Position numbers and translations under genes: made by a program
Assembly: GCF_030519375.1 (NCBI RefSeq)
Contig: NZ_JAUMKB010000028.1
Location: forward strand, 1 to 40,733
Length of the DNA stretch: 40,733 nucleotides
Source of the DNA: Mucilaginibacter tolerans
GTDB lineage: Bacteria; Bacteroidota; Bacteroidia; Sphingobacteriales; Sphingobacteriaceae
Direction: 5' to 3'
The notes under the pieces: generated by a model
Told to the model about the DNA's origin: nothing
The model's input: the letters and a program-made list of their open reading frames with translations, nothing else
Database searches by the model: none
Shown: positions 25,873 through 36,800 of the stretch, one piece after another
Layout of the letters: the number at the start of each line of letters is the position of its first letter
Position numbering within the stretch: position 1 is the first letter of the stretch

Positions 25873-28800
25873 ATGGTCATAAAATATTTACTTGCAACAC
25901 TGTCTGCATTAGCTCAAAGATTCACATCGTCAGAGATCAATATCAACAACGAGGGAAATGCGTTAGCCTTTAATAAAGGCGGCATCAATTATCTAAATGT
26001 TTCTACTTCATTCGGCAGGTTCCGGCGTAGGAGAAGGAAGATAATAGATCTTTTGCCGAAGTCGATTATTATGGCGATGGTGTTGATCGTCTTATCATCA
26101 GCTAAGTTAATGGCAGCAACCATTACTGTCGTAGGCAATCCGGTTACGTTAACAGCAACGACAATTACTTATGGGTCTCCTGTTGCCACATCAACAATTC
26201 AATTCACCTTAAGTGGTTCGGCATTAACAGGCAACATAGTAATAGCTGCTCCACCTGCAGGATTTGAAATGAGCCTCAACAGTGCTACTGGGCCTTTTGT
26301 CACAACATCGATCAATCTTGTACCTTCGGGAGGATCCGTTGCTTCAACTACAATTTATTTAAGGTTAACGTCTACGGCAACAGCGGGAACACATTCAGGT
26401 ACCATTTCTATTACTAGTCCAACAGCAACCACAAGAACTATAACCATTAATAACAGCACAGTTAATAAACTTACCATAACTGAATCAGGAGCTAGTGTCA
26501 GCAATAAAACATATGATGCCACTACAACGGCAACCGTTTCAGGCGGCACGCTTTCAGGTGTGATCAACGGAGATGTAGTTAGCATCAACACAACCGGAAC
26601 ATTTGCCAGTGCCAATGTTGCCAATAACATTGCGGTTACCGTTACATTAACAGGAGCTAATGCAGGCAATTATACACTAACAAACCCCGGCATAACTGCT
26701 AACATTACAGGTGCGCCGTTAACCATTACAGCAACAGGACCATCAAAATCTTATGGTACTGCATTAACTGCCGGAAATTACTCGACCAACTTTACCGCAA
26801 CCGGAATGGTGGGCACGCAAACCGTTACCAATGTTACCTTAACGCCTGATGCGGCGGGCTTATCCAGTTCAACGCCTCAGGGTTCAACTTACGTTGTGAC
26901 ACCATCGGGAGGCACTGGAGGAAATGGATTCCTTGCCAGCAACTACAATATCACTTATCTTAACTTTAGTGGCACTGTAACAGGCGCCATATTAACCATT
27001 ACGGCAACAAGTTTTACCCAGACCTACGGCTCTGTCGATCTTTCGGTAATAACATTTACTTATAGCGGATGGATTGGCTCAGATAGCCCCTCCAGTATGA
27101 TTGTGGTACCCTCTATTAGTACCACAGCTCTATCCAGTTCAGGTGCGGGCTCTTATCCTATTACTGTAAGCGGCGGTCAGGCACCAGCCTATTATACAAT
27201 TAATTATGTACAAGGTACTTTTACCATAAGCAAAGCTAGCTTAACTATTGTGTCCACAGGTCCTCCAAAAGTTGCCGGCTCCGCCGTAACTTCACCGCAG
27301 ACATCTTCAGCGTATTTTACTGCGAGCGGATTGGTTGGCAGTGAGAGCATATCAACTGTTACGCTCACCATCTCACCATCCACATCTCAGACAGCAGGAC
27401 AAACTTATACAGTTACGCCATCTTCGCCTACAGGCTCTAATGGATTCGATGTAAACAACTATAACATCACTTACACTGCTTATAGTGGTCAGTGCGGACA
27501 AAACTATACGTGGACTGGGGCAACCAATACCACCTGGTCGACGACTACTAACTGGTCTCCAAATGGCACACCTGGCACAAATGACAACGTTTTTATCCCG
27601 GCTACAACAACAAAACCTACCGTTACGGCCAGTACCAATGTAAATACGATAACTTTTACAGGGAGCAACACCCTTACAATTAATACAGGTATCAACATAC
27701 TCTTTTATAATGGTTTTACGGTAAATTCCGGGGTAACAGCTACTATTAACATGGTTTCCACCAGTTCTCAGCTTCAGGTTGGCAACAACACAAGCCATGC
27801 TATAATGGATAACCTGGGCACACTCACTGTAAATGGGGGAACGGTATTTATTAACTGGGGGCTGAACTACATATATAATGAAACCAATGCCGTGATGACA
27901 TTTCACGGTGGGAATACTCTTAATATAGGCGGCACCTCAGGGCAGCTTGCTTTCCAGAACAATGGGTTCTTCTTTGCCGGAACATCGAACTCAGCCTGTA
28001 CCTTAAATATTGTCAACTCGCAATCGGTTATTAATGGAGCGCAAGGCAATTTTTACCTTGGTTCAACATCCAGTATCAATTTCAATGATGCGGCTGCTCA
28101 CGACTCCCATTTTACCAATACTGCGGGTGGTAACTTCACAATACAGTCTGACCAATTTGGTACCGGGTCCATCGGCAAAATACCAAATAACCCAGGCACC
28201 CATCAAAATTCATTTGACGGCCTCTTTACGGTTGAACGGTATGTAAGCGGTGTCAGAGGGTATCGTTTATTTGCTTCGCCTGTATATGCTGCCACATCCG
28301 GTTCAAATAAGGTTTACAGCCTTAATTACACGCAGAATTCGGCATATATAAGCGGCACCAACTCAGCCGGAGGATTTGACAAAGTCAGCAATGGACCTAC
28401 TATCTATCTTTGGCGTGAAGATGTTCCCGCTAGTAGAGCAACTTTTAGCAGCGGCAATTTCCGAAGCATAAATGACCTCACCTCCGGAAACAGTTCAACA
28501 CCTACCTATACCTTTGATCTTACTTCGGGTTCATATTCTTTACCTGTCAGCAACGCATTCTTATTCTATTACAGGGGTGACAGGAATAGTGCTACATATA
28601 CCAAAGCACAGCAATTCACGGTGGGTGCACCTGCAGAACCAACAACTTTTTCGACAACAGGCTATCTTACACAACAACAAGTAGTGTTTAGGGATTGGTA
28701 TACGTCAAGCTCAAGTAACCTTGGCTGTACAAACCCAGATACTTTGGTCCGGGGCTTTAATCTTGCTGCCAATCCTTATGCATGCAGTATTGATTGGAAT

Positions 28801-30081
28801 ACCCAGCAAAGCTCATCAACTACTACGGGTATCTATGCGCTGAACCTTGCGACTTACATATATGAGTTTAACCCAAGGACCAATAACTACGATACATACT
28901 ATAGTAATGGTACTTATACCAACAATGGCACCCGGACAATCATGAGCGGTCAGGGATTCTTTGTCGTCGCCTTAAATTCATCCGCACAATTGATCTTTAA
29001 CGAAAGCGCAAAGTCAACTACACTCCAAAATACGGGTTTTAACCTCCTTATGGGTAAACCCGCCGATGAGCTTGCAAAAACACAATCGCTACGCATCGAA
29101 TTGATGAAAGACACGATCAATAAGGATAACATATTTATAGCTTTTAATCCTAATGCCAAAACTGCGCTTGACATTGCAGAAGACGCACCCTACAAGCCAG
29201 GGACCGGCAAAGTAAACCTGGCAAGTATGTCAAGCGATAATCATGCGCTGTCTGTAAATATACTTCCATTCAATAAGCAAGGCCAAACTATTCCATTAAG
29301 AGTGGGGGCAACAGCATCCGGAGACTATCAATTGAACTTACTTGAAGTGAATGCAATTCCTAAATTGTTCGACATATTGCTTGTTGACAAATTTAAAAAT
29401 GACACAACAGACATGCGCCAGAACAGCTCCTACAGCTTTGCGCTGGATAGAACCGACACCAATACCTATGGTTCAAAGCGGTTTGCTATCATAATGCGGC
29501 AAAATCCGGTATACGCATATCAACTACTTAACTTTAATGCACAAAAGGTTCCAAGCGCCAGGGAAGTACAAGTGGTATGGGATACAAAATACGAAGAGAA
29601 TTATACCAATTTCACGGTTGAACGAAGCGTAGACGGGGGTAACACATTCACTGTATTAGGAGGCGTGCCGTCAACGGGCGCCGGGAATTATGGTTTCCTT
29701 GATAAAAACCCTGTTGCTGGTATGAACTTGTATCGGTTAAGACAAGAAGATATCAATAGTAAAATTTCTTATTCGCCAATAATTCCAATAGGATATGCCG
29801 TTGGTGCTAACAACTTCGCTCAAAATGGCATTAACATTTATCCTAATCCGGCAGCGGGCAGGATCAACCTGGCAATTGCCACACCGATTGCATCGGCAGC
29901 ACCAAGTTCATATAGTATTCTGATCACTAACAGCTCAGGTAATATGCTGAAGAAAGTAACATCAAATCAACCTTACTGGCAAGGTGATGCCACAGGGTGG
30001 ATGCCCGGGACATACATGGTTAAAGTGTATGACGCTAAAACGCAATCACTAATTGGAACAACAAAGTTTATTAAACTATAA
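25873..30081 (+). CDS. MBG/YDG-repeat secreted protein with T9SS sorting domain
   Basis: A 1402-aa protein. About 60 residues precede a basic cluster (RFRRRRRK) and a hydrophobic signal segment (IIMAMVLIVLSSAKLMAA, about 65-82). Then come an Ig-like domain (about 85-195), a YDG domain (about 199-281, NKTYDATTTATVSGGTL) and MBG domains (about 282-374, 375-455 and 456-535). A TWTGATNTTWSTTTNWSPNG segment starts a beta-helix-like region (about 540-785), followed by a GYRLFASP region. The C-terminal ~85 residues (INIYPNPAAGRINL ... GTYMVKVYDAKT) form a type A T9SS sorting domain, so the protein is probably exported by T9SS and surface-anchored or released. An adhesin or matrix role is inferred. 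It is followed by a terminator-like hairpin. Confidence 0.88.
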   Translation: MVIKYLLATLSALAQRFTSSEININNEGNALAFNKGGINYLNVSTSFGRFRRRRRKIIDLLPKSIIMAMVLIVLSSAKLMAATITVVGNPVTLTATTITYGSPVATSTIQFTLSGSALTGNIVIAAPPAGFEMSLNSATGPFVTTSINLVPSGGSVASTTIYLRLTSTATAGTHSGTISITSPTATTRTITINNSTVNKLTITESGASVSNKTYDATTTATVSGGTLSGVINGDVVSINTTGTFASANVANNIAVTVTLTGANAGNYTLTNPGITANITGAPLTITATGPSKSYGTALTAGNYSTNFTATGMVGTQTVTNVTLTPDAAGLSSSTPQGSTYVVTPSGGTGGNGFLASNYNITYLNFSGTVTGAILTITATSFTQTYGSVDLSVITFTYSGWIGSDSPSSMIVVPSISTTALSSSGAGSYPITVSGGQAPAYYTINYVQGTFTISKASLTIVSTGPPKVAGSAVTSPQTSSAYFTASGLVGSESISTVTLTISPSTSQTAGQTYTVTPSSPTGSNGFDVNNYNITYTAYSGQCGQNYTWTGATNTTWSTTTNWSPNGTPGTNDNVFIPATTTKPTVTASTNVNTITFTGSNTLTINTGINILFYNGFTVNSGVTATINMVSTSSQLQVGNNTSHAIMDNLGTLTVNGGTVFINWGLNYIYNETNAVMTFHGGNTLNIGGTSGQLAFQNNGFFFAGTSNSACTLNIVNSQSVINGAQGNFYLGSTSSINFNDAAAHDSHFTNTAGGNFTIQSDQFGTGSIGKIPNNPGTHQNSFDGLFTVERYVSGVRGYRLFASPVYAATSGSNKVYSLNYTQNSAYISGTNSAGGFDKVSNGPTIYLWREDVPASRATFSSGNFRSINDLTSGNSSTPTYTFDLTSGSYSLPVSNAFLFYYRGDRNSATYTKAQQFTVGAPAEPTTFSTTGYLTQQQVVFRDWYTSSSSNLGCTNPDTLVRGFNLAANPYACSIDWNTQQSSSTTTGIYALNLATYIYEFNPRTNNYDTYYSNGTYTNNGTRTIMSGQGFFVVALNSSAQLIFNESAKSTTLQNTGFNLLMGKPADELAKTQSLRIELMKDTINKDNIFIAFNPNAKTALDIAEDAPYKPGTGKVNLASMSSDNHALSVNILPFNKQGQTIPLRVGATASGDYQLNLLEVNAIPKLFDILLVDKFKNDTTDMRQNSSYSFALDRTDTNTYGSKRFAIIMRQNPVYAYQLLNFNAQKVPSAREVQVVWDTKYEENYTNFTVERSVDGGNTFTVLGGVPSTGAGNYGFLDKNPVAGMNLYRLRQEDINSKISYSPIIPIGYAVGANNFAQNGINIYPNPAAGRINLAIATPIASAAPSSYSILITNSSGNMLKKVTSNQPYWQGDATGWMPGTYMVKVYDAKTQSLIGTTKFIKL

Positions 30082-30132
30082 CTGATTATATAAGACCCAA
30101 AATAGCCTGAGCCGGCACCATTCTGACGGGCA

Positions 30133-30165
30133 AGGATCCATAGCTTAAACAGGCTATGGATTCCT
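30133..30165 (+). terminator. terminator-like hairpin after the 1402-aa gene
   Basis: AGGATCCATAGC pairs with GCTATGGATTCCT across an 8-base loop, with one bulged base. A T-rich tract (TATTATTTTTTATT) starts about 12 bases after the stem rather than immediately, so termination is likely but not textbook. Confidence 0.55.
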
Positions 30166-30779
30166 GCACGATCAGATATTATTTTTTATTATTTTCAATA
30201 ATAAATTATATTAATTTTATTTAATATTACTCCAATCCCACCTACTGACGGTAACACATAACCAGCCTTAAGATCGTACACCATTAGCTTTCCCAATGCT
30301 ATTTAGTAGAATTCCATTTTAATTCCAGAATTAAAGCCAAAACAGTTATTGTCAATGCAATAATCTGATTATAAATAATTTATAATAAATTAATTTATCC
30401 GTCGATTTCCTTTAATTTATCTAATAAGCCATTTTTCACAATTGCTTTAATCATCCCTTTAATCCTATCAACCTTAAAGCAATATCAGTTTAACGTGGTC
30501 TTTTTTCCCAATTATTCCCCAACAATTAAGCTATAGCAATATATATTATACTATAAATCTATTCATATAAAATATATAAATAGCTGATAATTAGATTTAT
30601 ATAATTACAAACGCTGAGAAAAATAAAGCATATAAAATATTCCACACTTTTATTAACAAATTAACTTACTGATTATCAATTAACTAAAATTGATATTTTT
30701 TATTAATCAATATGCATGCAAATTAAACCATAGAGATAAAAATACACTAAAAGGCAACTTTATTCGATTTGGCATAGGT

Positions 30780-30819
30780 GGTATGGATATTGAAGTACGT
30801 GCCTGCATAATTTGCTAAG
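30780..30819 (+). promoter_or_regulatory. conserved leader element, copy 2
   Basis: It starts GGTATGGATATTGA and ends TAATTTGCTAAG. It matches 30 of 40 positions of the element at 25715-25754 and lies 91 bp (start to start) before the giant gene. Confidence 0.5.
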
Positions 30820-30843
30820 CGCGAGCAACATAAAGCGCTTAGC
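30814..30843. promoter_or_regulatory. 9-bp perfect inverted repeat in the leader
   Basis: GCTAAGCGC (30814-30822) and GCGCTTAGC (30835-30843) are perfect reverse complements around a 12-base loop. They end 27 bases before the giant gene's ATG. This could be an mRNA hairpin or a dimeric regulator site; the upstream sister gene lacks it. Confidence 0.45.
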
Positions 30844-30870
30844 AACTAAAAAACCTTTAATCACGATATT

Positions 30871-33800
30871 ATGGCTGCTAAACTTTTACTCCGTAATCTT
30901 CTGACCGCAATTAAAACCTTCATTTTACCTGGACAGGTAAAAGCAGGCAATTCTGTTGATTATACTGAAATGGCATTTGAGCAATGCAGTAGTTATTTTA
31001 TAGCTGATGCCCGGCGTCCGGGCCAGTTACCGCGGTCGGAGAAAAAGTTCAATCTTTTTTCAGCTAAAACTTTTGTGATGACAATGGTACTGGCTGTTGC
31101 TGGTTTGGGTTTTACGAATAAGGCGCAAGCACAGGCTCCAACAACTCAAGCGAGCAATTTGACATTTGCTAATATCACGGCCAGTACAGTATCGCTCAAC
31201 AGTTGGACTAACGGCAATGGAATTCATAGAGAGGTATTTATGGCACCAGTTTCTACAGGCTCACCATCCCCTGTAAACAACACTGTGTACAACGCCAATA
31301 CAGCTTTCGGATCGGGTAGCCAAATAGGTTCTTCGGGCTGGTTTTGCGTTTATAAAGAAAGTACTACAACAGGCCCCCCTACTACGGTCACAAATTTAAC
31401 TCCTAATACAACTTACCGTGTAATGGTAGTTGAGTTTAATAGCAATTCCACTCCGAGCTATTTAACTACGACCGTTGCGACTAACCCTGCAAATTTCACG
31501 ACGCTTGCGGCTTCAATTAGCTATGCAGGTACGCCTTTTTCTTTTTTTCAGAACACTGCAATAACTACAGCAAGTCCAACTGTTTCGGGGCCTCCTAATA
31601 GTTATAGTATTAGCCCTGCCCTGCCAACAGGTTTGAATTTCAGCACAAGCACCGGACAAATAACAGGTACGCCAACAGTTGCATCTGCCGCTTCTAGTTA
31701 CACTGTAACAGCTACCTATCCTGGTAGTGTTACTGCTCAGACTACGATCAATGTGACGGTATCGGGCATCAGTTATGCTGGTACTCCTTTTACCTTTTAT
31801 AAAGGGAATGCGATAACAACCTTATCACCAACGATAACCGGGAATACACCTGCCAGCTACGCTGTGAGTCCGGCTCTTCCAACAGGTTTAACTTTAAATA
31901 CCAGTAACGGCCAAATTACGGGTACACCGACAGTTGCAGCCGCTGCTGCTAATTACACTATAACAGCAAGCTACTCAGGGGGAGGGACCTCTACAGCCAC
32001 TGTCAATATCACATCATCCGGTGTCAACTATGCTGGCTCTCCTTTTACTTATATCGCGGGTACAGCAATAAGCACTGCAAGTCCAACGGCAACAGGTGCC
32101 ACACCTACCAGTTACGGTGTCAGCCCTGCGCTTCCTACAGGCCTGAACTTCAATACGGCTAACGGGCAAATAACAGGCACTCCATCTGTGACTTCAGTAA
32201 GCTCTGCTTATACTGTGACCGCAAATTATAGTGGTGGTCAGACCACAACGGCAACCATTAACGTAACCGTTAATGCCCCAACCATCAGTTATGCGGGTTC
32301 TCCTTTTACCTATAATGCCGGCACAGCTATAACAACAGCGTCGCCAACCGTGACCGGATCGGTAACGAGTTATGGCATAAACCCCACTCTTCCGGCAGGT
32401 TTATCGTTCAATACAGCCAACGGCCAGATAACCGGCACACCGACTGGAGCTTCGCCAACCACATCCTATACAGTAACGGCCAACTACAACGCAGGGGTAA
32501 CAGCTCAGACGACTATAAGCGTAACAGTAAACGCCCCAACGATAAGTTACACGGGAACGCCGTTCTCGTTTTTCCGGAATACGGCGATAGCTAGTCAAAC
32601 TCCCGTAAAGACGAACGGAACGCCATCGAGCTATGCCATAAGTCCAACATTACCAACCGGGCTGGCATTCAACACCGGGACGGGTGTGATATCAGGTACA
32701 CCGACAGTTGCATCGGCCGCAACGGATTATACCATCACCGCTACATATAGTGCAGGTGTAACGGCTCAGACCACTATTAATGTTACAGTTTCTGGTATTA
32801 GCTATACCGGATCGCCGTTCTCTTTCTTTAATGGCACTGCAATAACTACGCTGTTGCCCAATGTGACCGGCGTTGCCCCAAATAGTTATGCTATTAATCC
32901 TTCAACATTACCTGCAGGATTATCGTTCAGTACATCAACCGGGCAGATTTCAGGCACCCCAACTGCAAACTCAGCAGCCACCACCTACACTATTACAGCA
33001 AGTTATACCGGCGGAAGTGTGTCAACAACGATCAATATCACGGTATCCGGCATCAGCTACGCTGGCTCCCCATATACATTCAATGCAGGCACAACCATCA
33101 CTACTGCTTCTCCAACAATAGTTGGCCAAACGCCAACCAGTTACAGTATCTCACCATCGTTTTCGAGTACCGGTCTTAGCTTCAACACCGCTAACGGCCA
33201 GATATCGGGAACACCAACAACAGGAAGCTCGGCTACCATTTACGCAGTTACGGCAAACTATTCTGGCGGGCAAACAACAACCTTCAACATAACCGTCACA
33301 GTAAACACGCCGACGATAAGTTACACCGGAACGCCGTTCTCGTTTTTCCGGAATACGGCGATAGCTAGTCAAACCCCGGTAAAGACAAACGGCACACCTA
33401 CAAGCTATGGCATTAGTCCAACATTGACAACAGGGCTCTCGTTTAACACGGGCACCGGTGTGATATCGGGGACACCGACAGTTGCATCGGCTGCAGCGGA
33501 TTATACCATCACTGCTAACTATGCCGGAGGTGTAACCGCGCAAACCACTGCTAATATTACCGTATCGGGTATTAGCTATACGGGTTCGCCATTTGTTTTC
33601 TATAATGGCACTGCAATAACTACGCTATCGCCCAATGTGACCGGCGTTACCCCGAATAGTTATGCTATTAATCCTTCAACATTACCTGCAGGATTATCAT
33701 TCAGCACATCAACCGGGCAGATTTCAGGCACCCCAACTGCAAATTCGGCAGCCACCACCTACACTATTACAGCAAGTTATACTGGCGGAAGTGTGTCAAC

Positions 33801-36800
33801 AACGATCAATATCACGGTATCGGGTATCAACTATGCCGGCACACCATATTCATTATATACAGGTTCTGCAATTGCAACAATAAGCCCAACAATAACCGGC
33901 GATACACCAAATGGGTATAGTATAAACCCGGCTCTTCCGGACGGAGTGTTATTTGATACTGCTAACGGACAGATAACAGGAAACCCTACTACAGTGACCC
34001 CTGCTGCTGATTACGTTGTCACAGCAAACTATGCAAGTGGTGCAAGTACTTCAACAACGATCAACATTGCCGTTTTAAGTAACAATTCGATCAGTTACAC
34101 CGGTTCACCTTTTAGTTTCCTCCAGGGCAATGCAATCACAAGCCTGTCCCCAACTGTAACCAATCCTCCTTTGAGTTATAGCATCAGCCCGGCTCTTTCA
34201 GCAGGTTTGACGTTAAACACTTCTACGGGTGTGATATCAGGTACACCGACAGCAACGAATGCAGGCACAGACTACACCATTACTGCAAATTATTCGGGTG
34301 GAGTAACTGCACAAACTACGATAAACATAACGGTGGTTGCACCAACATTAAGTTACACCGGTTCGCCTTATACCTATACAGTAAATATAGCAACCACAGA
34401 CTTAACACCAACCTATACAGGTACTGTTTCAAGCTTTACAATAAGCCCTGCATTACCAAATGGGCTATCTATTGATCCTTCAACCGGCGTAATATCAGGA
34501 ACACCACTAGCGCCTATAGCTGCAACTGATTTTACTATAACTGCACATTATGGAAGCGGGGTGGTCATTACTACTACTATTAACATAACTGTATTGCCAA
34601 ATATCAGTTATACTGGTTCGCCTTATACTTTCTACAATGGCACAGCTATAACACAGCTGACACCAAATATATTAGGAGACACCCCAACAGGGTATTCAAT
34701 TAGCCCTGCACTGCCAACTGGTTTATCCATTGATCCTGGCACAGGTGTGATATCAGGAACACCAACCGTAAATTCAGTAGCTGCGAATTACACAGTTACC
34801 GCAACCTATAGTGGAGGGGTGACATTTTCGACAACTATTAATATAACGGTAACAGGTATCAGTTATGCCGGTTCGCCATTTACCTTTTTCCAGGGCACAG
34901 CGATTACAGCTGCGAATCCAACATTAGTAGGTTCCACCCCTACCAGCTACAGCATAAACCCTGCACTGCCAACAGGCTTATCATTTAATACTGCTAATGG
35001 TCAGATAACAGGCAATCCGTCTATCATATCAGCAAACACAGCTTATACAGTAACAGCAAATTATAGCGGTGGTCAAACCACTACCACCACTATAAACGTA
35101 ACGGTATCAGGTATCAGCTATGCCGGCACTCCTTTTACCTTTTATAATGGTTCGGCGATCACCGCGATATCGCCAACTGTAACAGGCAGCACGCCTACGA
35201 GCTATACCAGCACTACATTACCAACAGGCTTATCCATTAATAGCTCTACAGGTGCAATTTCGGGTACCCCTACAGCAGTAAGCGCAGCCAACAACTACAC
35301 CATTACTGCGCACTATTCAGGCGGTCAGGCTACTACATTTGTCATCAATATTAATGTATCCGGTATCAGTTATGCCGGAACTCCATTTACTTATTTTAAT
35401 GGTGTGGCGATAACCGCAGCGAATCCAACGGTGACGGGCGCTACTCCTGCTAGTTATTCAGGTGCGCTTCCAACGGGTTTGACATTGAATACTGTTAGCG
35501 GACAAATAACAGGTACGCCAACCGTTACTGCCGCAGCAACACCATATACCATCACTGCAAATTATGCAGGTGGTCAAACCTCTTCTATTACCTTTAATAT
35601 TACGGTATCAGGTATCAGCTATGCTGGTACACCTTTTACATTTTTTAATGGTGTAGCAATAAGCACACAAAGTCCGACAGTAACAGGCACGACCCCTACA
35701 AGCTATGCAATAAGCCCAACACTGCCTTCGGGTTTAGCATTCAGTACAACTAACGGTCAGATAACAGGCACACCAACTGCCTTATCATCCGCTGCTAATT
35801 ATACTGTAACAGCAACCTATACAGGCGGTATAACTACCCAAACTATTATCAACGTAGCGGTTGTGGGTGCTCCTACAATTAGCTATACTGGTTCACCTTA
35901 TACGTTCCTTACTGGCGTTACGATATCAACAATAACACCTACTATAACCAATACACCATTAATCGGTGGGCAAACCAGCAACTTCACCACTAGTACACTT
36001 AGTACGCCCTTTGGTGTAGCAGTAGACGCAAGCGGCAACGTTTATGTATCCAACACAGGAAATAATACGATTGTTAAGTACTCGTCTGCTGGCGGCACCG
36101 GAACTACATTTGCCAGCGGCGGTGGTCTTAATACGCCTAACGGCCTGGCATTTGATGCTGCTGGTAACCTTTATATAGCAAACAAGGGCAGCAACAATGT
36201 GCTGAAGGTGGGTTCCGCAGGTGGAACGCCAACCACATTTGCAACAGGTGGTGGCCTTAATGGACCTACTGCCGTAGCAATTGATGCTTCCGGCAATGTG
36301 TATATAGCCAATACAGGGGCTACAAATATTCTGAAAGTAACTTCAGCAGGTGGAACACCAACTACTTTCGCATCAGGCGGTGGACTTAATAATCCTACCG
36401 GTTTAGCACTTGACGCTTCAGGCAATTTGTATATTGCTAACCAGGGTGGCACCAATATCCTGAAGGTAACTTCAGCAGGCGGCACACCTACTGTATTTAC
36501 AAGTGGAGTAGCCGCGCCACCAACAAGTATAACTGCCGATAATTCTGGAAACTTATATGCAAGTACAAGCACAGGTGGTAACCGCAGAATACAAAAAATA
36601 GTTATCTCGACAGCTACTGTTACCACATTGGCCGGCTCATCTACCGGCAACGTAAACGGTACCGGTGCAGTCGCCCAATTCGGGAACACGATGACCAGTT
36701 TGGTTGCCGATGTCTCAGGCAACATATATGTTGTTGATCAAAGCAACACTGCTATCAGAAAAGTAATTGCCCAGGGAGCTGCCATCAGCCCTGCCTTACC

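Larger units (their letters stand above)
30082..30870. other. AT-rich intergenic region between two giant repeat genes
   Basis: About 790 bp with no credible ORF or RNA gene. It contains a terminator-like hairpin at its start, long A/T tracts (about 30180-30700), a 40-bp leader element shared with the upstream gene, and a 9-bp perfect inverted repeat just before the next start codon. Confidence 0.6.

Noticed and set aside
27373..27906. Antisense ORF of 177 aa in the 1402-aa gene
   Set aside because: No motif or plausible start context; the plus-strand frame has continuous domain homology.
30600..30615. ACAAACGCTGAG as a fifth LacI operator
   Set aside because: Only one half-site matches; the palindrome is lost.
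33151..33543. Antisense ORF of 130 aa in the Ig repeats
   Set aside because: It is Cys/Arg-rich, lies opposite a clear repeat-coding frame, and its relative at 32401-32598 arises from the same duplicated block; it is a composition shadow.
36171..36725. Antisense ORF of 184 aa opposite the NHL repeats
   Set aside because: The plus-strand frame encodes clear NHL blades; the antisense repetition mirrors them.
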